A DNA stretch of 64,000 bases from Streptomyces melanogenes (lineage in GTDB: Bacteria; Actinomycetota; Actinomycetes; Streptomycetales; Streptomycetaceae). The stretch lies in the NCBI RefSeq assembly GCF_014649795.1, contig NZ_BMTS01000009.1, forward strand, positions 183,226-247,225. Direction: 5' to 3'. How positions within the stretch are numbered: position 1 is the stretch's first letter; every line of letters starts with the position of its first letter. Position numbers and translations under genes: made by a program. The notes under the pieces were generated by a model, which worked only from the letters and a program-made list of their open reading frames with translations, ran no database searches and was not told the DNA's origin. Below are positions 41,951-49,398 of the stretch, piece after piece.

Positions 41951-43326
41951 CTCCCCCAGGTCAGCGCCGCGTACGCCGCACCCCCCACCACCCCCGACAG
42001 CAGGAAGCTGCAGTCCACCCCGCCGGTGAAGCGCAGCAGCGGGCCCGACCACTGCGGCAGGGACACCGCCAGCAGACCCGCCCCCGCGCCCAGCGCCCAC
42101 GCGAGCACGGCCCGCCAGTTCCACCCGCCCCGGTACCAGTACGCCCCGCCCCGCGACCGGCGGTTGAAGACCTGGAGGGCGTCCGCGTCGTACACCCCCC
42201 GGCACCGCACGAAGCCGATCAGCGTGATGACCGCCCACGGCGTGCCGATCGCCGTGAGGAGCAGCACGAAGGACGTCATCGCGGCCTGTGCGTCCCACGC
42301 GTAGTGGCCCGCGAAGACGCACACCGTCGCGACCCCCGCCACCGCGAACGTCGCCTGCGTACGCGACGCACGCGGCAGGATCGCGTCCAGGTCGAGCCCC
42401 ATCGAGTACAGCATCAGGCCCGCGTTGCCCACCGAGCCCGCCGACGCGGCGAGGAGGAGGGGGACCAGGTACCAGCCCGGGGCCGCCGCGACCAAGGGGC
42501 CCGCGTAGTCCGTCGCCGCCCGCGCCGCGTACGCCGTGAACGTGCCGAACAGCTGCGGCACCAGCAATCCGGCCGTCAGCCCCAGCCACGTCGCGTGCAG
42601 CACCCGGCGCGGGGTGTGGCGCGACGGCGAGATGTAGCGCGTGTAGTCGCCCAGGAGCGTGATGAAGGCGATCGGGCCGCTCAGCCCGGCCGCGACCAGC
42701 GCGAGCAGCCACGTCGGCCAGAACGAGCCGAGGAGGTAGCCGCCCGCGTCGGGCAGCGCGCCCGTCGTGAAGTGCGGGGCGTACGCCGCCACCCCGAGGA
42801 TCAGCAGCGCCGTCATGCCGACCGCGAGGACCCGGGACAGCCGCAGCAGCACCCGGTACCCGTACACCGCGCCGACCACCGTCGCCGCTGCGAGCACCGC
42901 GTACACCACGGCGTACGAGACACCGCCCGTGGGCAGCCCGAACAGCCGGTGCAGGACGCCCGTCATCGCGTCCCCGCCGATCCACACCGTCAGCGCGGTG
43001 TAGCCGAGCGAGAGCAGCAGTCCCACCACCGAGCCGACGAGCCGGCCCCGTACCCCGAACTGCGCGCCCGACGACGTCGACAGGTTCGTCGCCGTGCGCA
43101 GCGATACCAGCGCCAGCGGGGCCGTCAGCAGCGTGCCGACCAGCGTGCCCGCGACGACCGCGCTCACCGACGCCCACCAGCCGAGGCCGAAGGAGACCGG
43201 CAGCCAGCCGAAGACGATCACGCCGAGACAGAGGTTGGAGCCGAGGAGGATCGACACCAGATCGCGCGGACCGCTGGTGCGCTCCGCCTCCGGGATGGTG
43301 TCGACTCCGCGCTGTTCAATCGGCAT
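41899..43326 (-). CDS. NCS1-family nucleobase/allantoin-type permease
   Basis: A 475-residue permease with about twelve transmembrane helices, of the cytosine/purine/allantoin NCS1 family. The N-terminus GVDTIPEAERTSGPRDLVSILLGSNLCLGVIVFGWLP holds the family's helix-1 signature. Other features are GPIAFITLLGDYTRYISPSRHTPRR and GSVGNAGLMLYSMGLDLDAILPR. It is divergent from ureAB and shares an operator-like motif with it (43393-43408), so it may import the substrate of the urease-like enzymes. The last 15 or so residues (PHPAPSLNPPGVEVG) are encoded by the palindromic repeat, so the native end was probably near WGRV. Confidence 0.9.
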   Translation of the reverse strand: MPIEQRGVDTIPEAERTSGPRDLVSILLGSNLCLGVIVFGWLPVSFGLGWWASVSAVVAGTLVGTLLTAPLALVSLRTATNLSTSSGAQFGVRGRLVGSVVGLLLSLGYTALTVWIGGDAMTGVLHRLFGLPTGGVSYAVVYAVLAAATVVGAVYGYRVLLRLSRVLAVGMTALLILGVAAYAPHFTTGALPDAGGYLLGSFWPTWLLALVAAGLSGPIAFITLLGDYTRYISPSRHTPRRVLHATWLGLTAGLLVPQLFGTFTAYAARAATDYAGPLVAAAPGWYLVPLLLAASAGSVGNAGLMLYSMGLDLDAILPRASRTQATFAVAGVATVCVFAGHYAWDAQAAMTSFVLLLTAIGTPWAVITLIGFVRCRGVYDADALQVFNRRSRGGAYWYRGGWNWRAVLAWALGAGAGLLAVSLPQWSGPLLRFTGGVDCSFLLSGVVGGAAYAALTWGRVPHPAPSLNPPGVEVG

Positions 43327-43392
43327 GGGCTGCCCCTGAGTCCTCTTGATGGCTTGGTTTGGCCTGGGTGGCTCGAATGCGGTGGTTCTTTG

Positions 43393-43408
43393 TTTGAGTG
43401 ACGTTCAA
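43393..43408. promoter_or_regulatory. Operator-like motif, copy near the permease
   Basis: TTTGAGTGACGTTCAA, containing TTGA(N7)TCAA dyad symmetry, lies 67 bases upstream of the permease start. A second copy with 13 of 16 matches lies at 43471-43486. Confidence 0.55.
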
Positions 43409-43470
43409 TGTGTGGCATCGCCGCGCGCTCGTCAACCCCCTTGGCTCATGACAGAGCGCGATATGTGTGG

Positions 43471-43486
43471 TTAGAGTGTTGTTCAA
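43471..43486. promoter_or_regulatory. Operator-like motif, copy in front of ureAB
   Basis: TTAGAGTGTTGTTCAA lies just upstream of the AGGAGG site (43489-43494) of ureAB, in the same orientation as the copy at 43393. The two together suggest one regulator, probably the TetR at 47017, controlling both divergent transcripts. Confidence 0.55.
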
Positions 43487-43503
43487 ATAGGAGGTGTGCT
43501 GGC

Positions 43504-44208
43504 GTGCGACTTACCCCCACGGAACGTGACCGGCTGCTGCTCTTCGGTGCCGCCGAGCTCGCGCGGGCCCGCCGGGCCCGAGGGCTGCGGCTGAACGTGC
43601 CCGAGGCGACCGCGCTGATCGCGGACACCGTCTGCGAGGCGGCCCGCGACGGGCGGCGGCTCGCCGAGGCGATCGAGGCGGCCCGCTCGGTGCTCGGGCC
43701 CGACGACGTCCTGCCGGGCGTCGCGGACGTGGTCACCGAGGTGCACGTCGAGGCCGTCTTCGACGACGGTTCGCGGCTCGCGGTGGTCCCGGCGCCCATC
43801 CACGGCGCCGCCGGGCTCGGCGAGGACGCGCCCGGCGCCGTCCTGCCCGGGCCCGAGGGCCCCGAACAGCAGCCCGCCGTCCGGCTCGCCGTGCGCAACA
43901 CCGCGGCCGTCCCGGTCAGCGTGACCTCGCACTTCCACTTCTTCGAGGCCAACCCGCGCCTCGACTTCGACCGCGCCGCCGCGTACGGGATGCGGCTGTG
44001 CGTCCCGGCCGGGTCGTCGGTCCGGTTCGACCCGGGCGGCGAGGGCGAGGTCGGGCTCGTCCCGATCGGCGGCGCGCGGATCGCCATCGGCTTCGCCGGG
44101 CTCGTCGACGGGCCCCTGGACGCGCCCGGCGCCAAGGAGGAGGCCCTGCGCAGGGCCGCCGCCTGCGGCTATCTGGGCGCCGGCACCTCGGAAGGGACCC
44201 CCGCATGA
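43504..44208 (+). CDS. ureAB: Fused urease gamma-beta subunit (UreA-UreB)
   Basis: A 234-residue fusion. Residues 1-100 match urease gamma (RLTPTERDRLLLFGAAELARARRARGLRLNVPEATALIADTVCEAARDGR, then PDDVLPGVADVVTEVHVEAVFDDGSRL). Residues 115-225 match beta (VRNTAAVPVSVTSHFHFFEANPRLDFDRAAAYGMRLCVPAGSSVRFDPG, then GFAGLVDGPLDAPG). The linker is acidic and Pro-rich. GTG 43504 has a perfect AGGAGG nine bases upstream. The stop overlaps the ureC start (ATGA), so the two are coupled. No ureD/E/F/G is nearby. Confidence 0.94.
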   Translation: MRLTPTERDRLLLFGAAELARARRARGLRLNVPEATALIADTVCEAARDGRRLAEAIEAARSVLGPDDVLPGVADVVTEVHVEAVFDDGSRLAVVPAPIHGAAGLGEDAPGAVLPGPEGPEQQPAVRLAVRNTAAVPVSVTSHFHFFEANPRLDFDRAAAYGMRLCVPAGSSVRFDPGGEGEVGLVPIGGARIAIGFAGLVDGPLDAPGAKEEALRRAAACGYLGAGTSEGTPA

Positions 44209-45938
44209 GCAAGCAGACCCGGCACAGCGACCACTGCGCGCCCGGCAGCCGGCACATCGACCCGGACGAGTACGCGGCCGTCTTCGGGCCCCGCGCGGGC
44301 GACCGGATCCGGCTCGGCGACTCGGGACTCGTCGTCCGCGTCGAGTCCGACTCGCAGCACCCGGGGGACGAGTTCCTCGCCGGGTTCGGCAAGACCGCCC
44401 GGGACGGGCTGCACCTGAAGGCCGCCGCCGTCCGCGAGACCTGTGACGTCGTGATCAGCAACGTCGTGGTGATCGACGCGGTACAGGGCATCCGCAAGGT
44501 CTCCATCGGCATCCGCGAGGGCCGTATCCACGCCATCGGGCGGGCCGGGAACCCGGACACCCTCGACGGCGTGGACGTCGTCGTCGGCACCGGGACCAGC
44601 ATCGTCTCCGGCGAGGGGCTCATCGCCACCGCCGGAGCCGTCGACACCCACGTCCATCTGCTCTCGCCGCGCATCATGGAGGCCTCGCTCTCCTCCGGCG
44701 TCACCACGCTCATCGGCCAGGAGTTCGGCCCGGTGTGGGGCGTCGGCGTCAACTCGCCCTGGGCGCTGCGCAACGCGTTCGCCGCCTTCGACGCCTGGCC
44801 CGTCAACATCGGCTTCCTGGGCCGGGGTTCGTCCTCCGGCGGCGCCCCGCTGGTGGAGGCGCTCGCCGAGGGCGGCGCCTGCGGATTCAAGGTGCACGAG
44901 GACATGGGCGCGCACACCCGCGCCCTGGACACGGCGCTGCGGGTCGCCGAGGAGCACGACGTCCAGGTCGCGCTGCACAGCGACGGTCTGAACGAGTGCC
45001 TGTCGGTCGAGGACACCCTGCGCGTCCTCGACGGCCGTACGATCCACGCCTTCCACATCGAGGGCTGCGGCGGCGGCCACGTCCCCAACGTCCTGAAGAT
45101 GGCGGGCGTGCCGAACGTCATCGGCTCCTCCACCAACCCGACCCTGCCGTTCGGCCGGGACGCGGTCGCCGAGCACTACGGGATGATCGTCTCCGTCCAC
45201 GGCCTCAAGCCCGACCTGCCCGGCGACGCCGCCATGGCCCGCGACCGCATCCGGGCCGGGACGATGGGCGCCGAGGACGTGCTGCACGACCTGGGCGCGA
45301 TCGGCATCACCTCCTCCGACGCCCAGGGCATGGGCCGCGCGGGCGAGACCGTGCGCCGCACCTTCGCCATGGCCGGGAAGATGAAGGCCGAGCTCGGGCC
45401 CCTGGAGGGCGACGGCGAGGGCGACGACAACGCGCGCGTGCTGCGCTACATCGCCAAGCTCACCATCAACCCCGCCATCGCCCACGGCCTGGCCCACGAG
45501 ATCGGCTCCATCGAGGTCGGCAAGCTGGCCGACCTCGTGCTGTGGCGGCCCGCCTACTTCGGCGCCAAGCCGCAGATGGTGCTCAAGTCCGGCTTCCCCG
45601 CCTGGGGCGTCACGGGCGATCCCAACGCGGCCACCGACACCTGCGAACCCCTCGTCCTCGGCCCGCTCTTCGGCGCCCACGGGGCGACCCCCGCCGAGCT
45701 CTCCGTCGCCTTCGTGGCCCGCGCCGCCCTCGACCAGGGGAGCGATCTGATGCCCACCCGCCGGCGCCGGGTCGCCGTGCGCGGCACCCGTGGCATCGGC
45801 CCCGCCGACCTGGTGTTCAACTCCCGCACCGGAGCCGTCGACGTGGACGGCCGCACCGGTCTGGTCACTCTCGACGGCGACCCGCTGCGCTCCGAGCCCG
45901 CCGACTCCGTCTCCCTCAACCGCCTCTACTTCCTGTAA
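44205..45938 (+). CDS. ureC: Urease alpha-subunit homologue with altered flap
   Basis: A 577-residue urease alpha homologue. The nickel ligands are present: H149 and H151 (DTHVH), the carbamylated Lys K229 (GFKVHED), H258 (ALHSDGLNE), H284 (FHIEGCGGGH) and D372 (TSSDAQGMGR). The flap differs. Aligned without gaps to Sporosarcina/Klebsiella UreC, the flap Cys is Val331, the catalytic His is kept (H332) and the next His is Gly333. The flap reads SVHGLKP instead of VCHHLxx. The loop after the first Ni ligands is shortened. Urea hydrolysis is possible but not certain. It lies between ureAB and a deiminase gene. Confidence 0.92.
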   Translation: MSKQTRHSDHCAPGSRHIDPDEYAAVFGPRAGDRIRLGDSGLVVRVESDSQHPGDEFLAGFGKTARDGLHLKAAAVRETCDVVISNVVVIDAVQGIRKVSIGIREGRIHAIGRAGNPDTLDGVDVVVGTGTSIVSGEGLIATAGAVDTHVHLLSPRIMEASLSSGVTTLIGQEFGPVWGVGVNSPWALRNAFAAFDAWPVNIGFLGRGSSSGGAPLVEALAEGGACGFKVHEDMGAHTRALDTALRVAEEHDVQVALHSDGLNECLSVEDTLRVLDGRTIHAFHIEGCGGGHVPNVLKMAGVPNVIGSSTNPTLPFGRDAVAEHYGMIVSVHGLKPDLPGDAAMARDRIRAGTMGAEDVLHDLGAIGITSSDAQGMGRAGETVRRTFAMAGKMKAELGPLEGDGEGDDNARVLRYIAKLTINPAIAHGLAHEIGSIEVGKLADLVLWRPAYFGAKPQMVLKSGFPAWGVTGDPNAATDTCEPLVLGPLFGAHGATPAELSVAFVARAALDQGSDLMPTRRRRVAVRGTRGIGPADLVFNSRTGAVDVDGRTGLVTLDGDPLRSEPADSVSLNRLYFL

Positions 45939-45949
45939 GGACCCGCCTG

Positions 45950-46984
45950 ATGTCTGCTGCCGCCGACGGCTTCCGCATGCCCGCCGAGTGGGCCCCGCAC
46001 GAGCGCACCTGGATGGCGTGGCCGGGCCCCAACGTCACCTTCCCGAACGAGGCGGAGCTCGCCGAGTCCCGCGCCGCCTGGGCCTCCGTCGCCCGCGCCG
46101 TGCGCCGCTTCGAGCCGGTCACCGTCGTCTGCGGCCCCGGCCAGAGCGCGGCGGCGGCCGCCCTGCTCGGCCCGGACATCGACCTCGTGGAGCGCGAGCT
46201 CGACGACGCCTGGATGCGCGACATCGGCCCCACCTTCCTGACCAACGGCACCGAACTCGCCGCCGTGGACTGGACGTTCAACGGCTGGGGCGCCCAGGAC
46301 TGGGCCCGCTGGGAGCACGACGCCAAGATCGGCGCGTACGTCTCGGACCTCGCCGGGGCCCGTACGTACACCTCCCGCCTGGTCAACGAGGGCGGGGCGA
46401 TCCACGTCGACGGCGAGGGCACGGTGCTGCTCACCGAGTCCGTGCAGCTCGGGCCCGAGCGCAACCCCGGCTGGACCCGCGAGCAGGTCGAGGCGGAGAT
46501 CCACGGGATGCTCGGCACCCGCAAGGCGATCTGGCTGCCGCGCGGCCTGACCGCCGACTACCCCCCGCACGGCTACGGCACGCTGGGCCACGTCGACATC
46601 GTCGCCGCGTTCGCCCGCCCCGGCGTGGTCGTCGCCCACACCCAGCCGGACCCGGCCCACCCCGACCACGAGGTGTGCAAGGAGAACGTGGCGCTGCTGC
46701 GGAGCCAGACCGACGCCCGGGGCCGCGGCATCGAGGTCGTGGAGGTCCCCGCCCCGACCGTCCTCACCGACGACCACGGCTGGGTCGACTACTCGTATAT
46801 CAACCACTACCTCTGCAACGGCGGCGTCGTCCTGTGCGGCTTCGACGACCCGAGGGACGAGAACGCGGCGGGCATCTTCCGCCGTCTCTTCCCCGAGCGG
46901 ACCGTCACCCTCGTCGACGCACGTACGATCTTCGCTGGGGGCGGTGGCATCCACTGCATCACCCAGCAGCAGCCCAGGGTGTGA
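45950..46984 (+). CDS. Agmatine deiminase-like protein (PAD-porph family)
   Basis: A 344-residue guanidino-modifying enzyme. Signatures: PAEWAPHERTWMAWPGP at the N-terminus, DAWMRDIGPTFLTNG, WTFNGWG, LVNEGGAIHVDGEGTVL, the catalytic His in GHVDIVAAFARPG and the nucleophilic Cys in GGGGIHCITQQQP near the C-terminus. Agmatine deiminases make N-carbamoylputrescine and ammonia; other members act on different guanidines. It starts 11 bases after ureC, so it is in the same operon, and substrate or product may relate to the urease-like step. Identity as agmatine-specific is inferred from family only. Confidence 0.9.
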   Translation: MSAAADGFRMPAEWAPHERTWMAWPGPNVTFPNEAELAESRAAWASVARAVRRFEPVTVVCGPGQSAAAAALLGPDIDLVERELDDAWMRDIGPTFLTNGTELAAVDWTFNGWGAQDWARWEHDAKIGAYVSDLAGARTYTSRLVNEGGAIHVDGEGTVLLTESVQLGPERNPGWTREQVEAEIHGMLGTRKAIWLPRGLTADYPPHGYGTLGHVDIVAAFARPGVVVAHTQPDPAHPDHEVCKENVALLRSQTDARGRGIEVVEVPAPTVLTDDHGWVDYSYINHYLCNGGVVLCGFDDPRDENAAGIFRRLFPERTVTLVDARTIFAGGGGIHCITQQQPRV

Positions 46985-47016
46985 TCAGCCGGGGTGTGAT
47001 CCAGGAGGAAGAGGAC

Positions 47017-47628
47017 ATGGCCGGTCCGGCCCGCGCGCGCAAGAACGCGCCGCCGCGCGAGGAGGTGCTGGCCGCCGCCATGGCCACCATCGCGGAGCGC
47101 GGCCTGGACGGGTTGACCATGGCCGGGCTCGGCCGCGAGGTCGGCATGTCCAGCGGCCACCTCCTCTACTACTTCCGCAGCAAGGACGAGCTGCTCCTGG
47201 AGACCCTGGAGTGGAGCGAGGGCCGCCTCGGCGGCGAGCGCCGTGCCCTGCTCTCCGCGCCGGGCACGGTCCGCGAACGCCTGGACGCCTACGTCGACCT
47301 GTACGTGCCGGACGGCGCCCGCGACCCGCACTGGATCCTGTGGCTGGAGGTCTGGAACCGCTCGCAGAGCGCTGCCACCGACGCTGCCGCCCGCGCCCGC
47401 CAGGCCGCCATCGAGGGCGCCTGGCACCGCGACCTGGTCGCGATCATCGCGGAGGGCGTCTCGCGCGGCGAGTTCCGCCCGGTCGACGCCGACCGCTTCG
47501 CGGCCCGGCTGCGCGCGCTGCTCGACGGCTTCAGCGTGCACGTGGCGGTCGGCATACCGGGCACCGGACGGCCCCAAGTGCTCGACCACGTGAGGGAGTT
47601 CGTGGACGAGTCGCTGACCGGTCCCTGA
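47017..47628 (+). CDS. TetR-family regulator of the urease-like locus
   Basis: A 203-residue TetR. The helix-turn-helix is EVLAAAMATIAERGLDGLTMAGLGREVGMSSGHLLYYFRSKDELLLETLEW, residues about 14-64. The C-terminal half has DPHWILWLEVWNRSQSAATDAAARARQAAIEGAWHRDLVAIIAEGVSRGEF, resembling BetI-like regulators. ATG 47017 has CCAGGAGGA eight bases upstream and follows the deiminase by 32 bases, so it is in the same operon and probably autoregulates. The 16-base motifs at 43393 and 43471 are candidate binding sites. Confidence 0.9.
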   Translation: MAGPARARKNAPPREEVLAAAMATIAERGLDGLTMAGLGREVGMSSGHLLYYFRSKDELLLETLEWSEGRLGGERRALLSAPGTVRERLDAYVDLYVPDGARDPHWILWLEVWNRSQSAATDAAARARQAAIEGAWHRDLVAIIAEGVSRGEFRPVDADRFAARLRALLDGFSVHVAVGIPGTGRPQVLDHVREFVDESLTGP

Positions 47629-47634
47629 ACACAA

Positions 47635-47668
47635 CGTACGCAAGTACGCCTTATCGTTGCGTCCGCAA
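47635..47668. promoter_or_regulatory. Palindromes before the MHS permease
   Basis: CGTACGCAAGTACG (47635-47648, 5-base arms around GCAA) is followed by the perfect TTGCGTCCGCAA (47657-47668). They lie between the TetR stop and the permease start and may be its operator. Their sequence differs from the 43393/43471 motif. Confidence 0.4.
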
Positions 47669-47708
47669 GCCTTGTCGGCCGGATCGAGCTGGGCCACCGT
47701 GATCTTCC

Positions 47709-49115
47709 ATGGGACGAGAGCAGTGGAAGAAGATCTGGGTCGGCTCGGCCGGGAACATGGTCGAGTGGTTCGACTGGTTCGTGTACGCCACGTTCGCGGT
47801 GTACTTCGCGGACGCGTTCTTCCCGAAGGGGAACGACACCGCGAACCTGATGAACACGATGGGGATCTTCGCCGTCGGCTTCTTCATGCGGCCGGTCGGC
47901 GGCTGGCTGCTCGGCCGCATCGGCGACCGGCGCGGCCGCAAGGCGGCGCTGACCCTCACCGTCACCCTGATGTCCGCCTCGGCGATCCTGATCGCGGTGG
48001 CGCCGACGTACGGGGTGGCCGGGTACGGCGGAGTGGCGGTCCTGCTGGTCGCCCGACTCCTCCAGGGCCTGTCGGTGGGAGGCGAGTACGCGGCGAGCGC
48101 GACCTACTTGACCGAGGCGTCGGACCCCCGCCGCCGCGGCTTCGCCTCCAGCTTCCAGTACGTGTCGATGACCGCGGGCCAGCTCGTCGGCCTCGGCCTC
48201 CTGATCGTCATGCAGCACACGATGTCCGAGCATGCGCTGCACAGCTGGGGTTGGCGGATCCCGTTCATCGTGGGCGCGCTCGGCGCGGCGATCGTCTTCT
48301 ACCTCCGGCGCAACATGCTGGAGACCGAGGTGTACGAGGAGTCCGGCGCGGCGCTCGACGAGGACCGGGGCACGCTGAAGGCGCTGTGGGGCCACCGCAG
48401 GGAGGCGTTCCTGGTCATCGCGCTGACGATGGGCGGCACGGTCGCGTACTACACGTACACCACGTATCTGACGAAGTTCCTCTCCAAGAGCGCGGGCATG
48501 CCGAAGCCGACGGCGTCGCTGGTGTCGTTCTGCGCGCTGTTCGTCTTCATGTGCCTCCAGCCGCTGGCGGGCATGCTGTCCGACCGGATCGGCCGTCGTC
48601 CGCTGCTGATCACGTTCGCGGTCGGCTCGACGTTCCTGACCGTGCCGATCATGACGATGCTCAAGCACGCGGGCACGTTCTGGCCGGCCTTCGGCCTGGC
48701 CCTGCTCGCCCTGGTGGTGGTGACGGGCTACACGTCCATCAACGCCTGCGTGAAGGCGGAACTGTTCCCGACGGGCATCCGCGCCCTGGGAGTGGCCCTC
48801 CCGTACGCCATCGCCAACGCCCTGTTCGGCGGCACGGCGGAGTACGTGGCGCTCTGGTTCAAGAAGGCGGACATGGAGTCCGGCTTCTACTGGTACGTGG
48901 CGGGCTGCGCGGCGGTGTCGCTGGTGGTGTACCTGACGATGAGGGAGACACGAACGATCGACCTGAATCGTGTCTCTGCCCCTGCTGAACTGTTGCCGTC
49001 CGCTGTGGGCAGCAGTTCCGCTGGGGCGGAACGGGTGGGCACAGCGGACCACCGGCCCGCACCTGAACGGGGGTCTGGGGCGGAGCCCCAGGGGAACGGG
49101 GTGCCCGCATCCTGA
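47709..49115 (+). CDS. MHS-family (KgtP/ShiA-like) MFS permease
   Basis: A 468-residue, twelve-helix metabolite:proton symporter. The MHS signature is present: GNMVEWFDWFVYATFAVYFADAFFP, RPVGGWLLGRIGDRRGRKAAL, RLLQGLSVGGEYAASATYLTEASDPRRRGF and LSDRIGRRPLLI. Relatives carry 2-oxoglutarate, dicarboxylates or shikimate. It follows the TetR gene by 80 bases. Family members normally end soon after the last helix, here near RETRTIDLN. The extra 45 residues (from about SAPAELLPSAVG) are encoded by palindromic repeat DNA and are probably not functional. Confidence 0.92.
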   Translation: MGREQWKKIWVGSAGNMVEWFDWFVYATFAVYFADAFFPKGNDTANLMNTMGIFAVGFFMRPVGGWLLGRIGDRRGRKAALTLTVTLMSASAILIAVAPTYGVAGYGGVAVLLVARLLQGLSVGGEYAASATYLTEASDPRRRGFASSFQYVSMTAGQLVGLGLLIVMQHTMSEHALHSWGWRIPFIVGALGAAIVFYLRRNMLETEVYEESGAALDEDRGTLKALWGHRREAFLVIALTMGGTVAYYTYTTYLTKFLSKSAGMPKPTASLVSFCALFVFMCLQPLAGMLSDRIGRRPLLITFAVGSTFLTVPIMTMLKHAGTFWPAFGLALLALVVVTGYTSINACVKAELFPTGIRALGVALPYAIANALFGGTAEYVALWFKKADMESGFYWYVAGCAAVSLVVYLTMRETRTIDLNRVSAPAELLPSAVGSSSAGAERVGTADHRPAPERGSGAEPQGNGVPAS

Positions 49116-49120
49116 GACCC
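48998..49120. repeat. Palindromic repeats inside the MHS permease 3' end
   Basis: GTCCGCTGTG (48998-49007) and CACAGCGGAC (49040-49049) are exact complements flanking an AGTTCCGC/GCGGAAC inner stem. A second small hairpin CTGGGGC/GCCCCAG follows near 49076-49092, then GGGGAACGGGGTGCCCGC. The hairpins encode the last 45 codons of the permease and may also act as its terminator. Confidence 0.65.
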
Positions 49121-49146
49121 CGGGCCACGCCGTGTTGCCTCTGTGG

Positions 49147-49152
49147 CAGACT
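49147..49152 (+). promoter_or_regulatory. cimA leader -10 box
   Basis: CAGACT at 49147-49152 ends seven bases before GTG 49160, so the leader peptide would be translated from a leaderless mRNA. A -35 box is not obvious. Confidence 0.45.
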
Positions 49153-49159
49153 CAGGACC

Positions 49160-49216
49160 GTGCTCGCTTTCATCATGATTATGGACAGCAGCGCGCCGGT
49201 CCGCAGTGACCGCTGA
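49160..49216 (+). CDS. cimA leader peptide with Ile codons
   Basis: An 18-residue frame, MLAFIMIMDSSAPVRSDR, starting at GTG 49160. Two Ile codons (ATC, and ATT which is rare here) alternate with Met. Isoleucine is the end product of the citramalate pathway that CimA begins. The last codons form the 5' arm of the following stem, as in the ilvB leader. The -10 box seven bases upstream predicts leaderless translation. Confidence 0.7.
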   Translation: MLAFIMIMDSSAPVRSDR

Positions 49217-49294
49217 ACCCGCGGCAAACCCCCGCGGCAGCGGACATCGTGCCCCAGACCCGCGCGCAGACCCTTCGCACCCGCGAGGGGTTTT
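49199..49294 (+). terminator. cimA transcription attenuator
   Basis: Outer stem GTCCGC (49199-49204, inside the leader frame) with GCGGAC (49240-49245) encloses CCGCGG/CCGCGG (49219-49224 with 49232-49237). An intrinsic terminator follows: CCCTTCGC (49269-49276) pairs with GCGAGGGG (49281-49288) including one G-U pair, then six Ts. The terminator is 105 bases before cimA. The layout copies that of the ilvB leader. The antiterminator pairing is not resolved. Confidence 0.78.
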
Positions 49295-49398
49295 TTCGTT
49301 TCCCGGCCCACCACGGCCGGACGCGAGCCGCACGCGATGATGGGGGCAAGTGGAGCCAGAGAATCCGGAGCCACTCACCCGACAGGAGTCACACCAGC

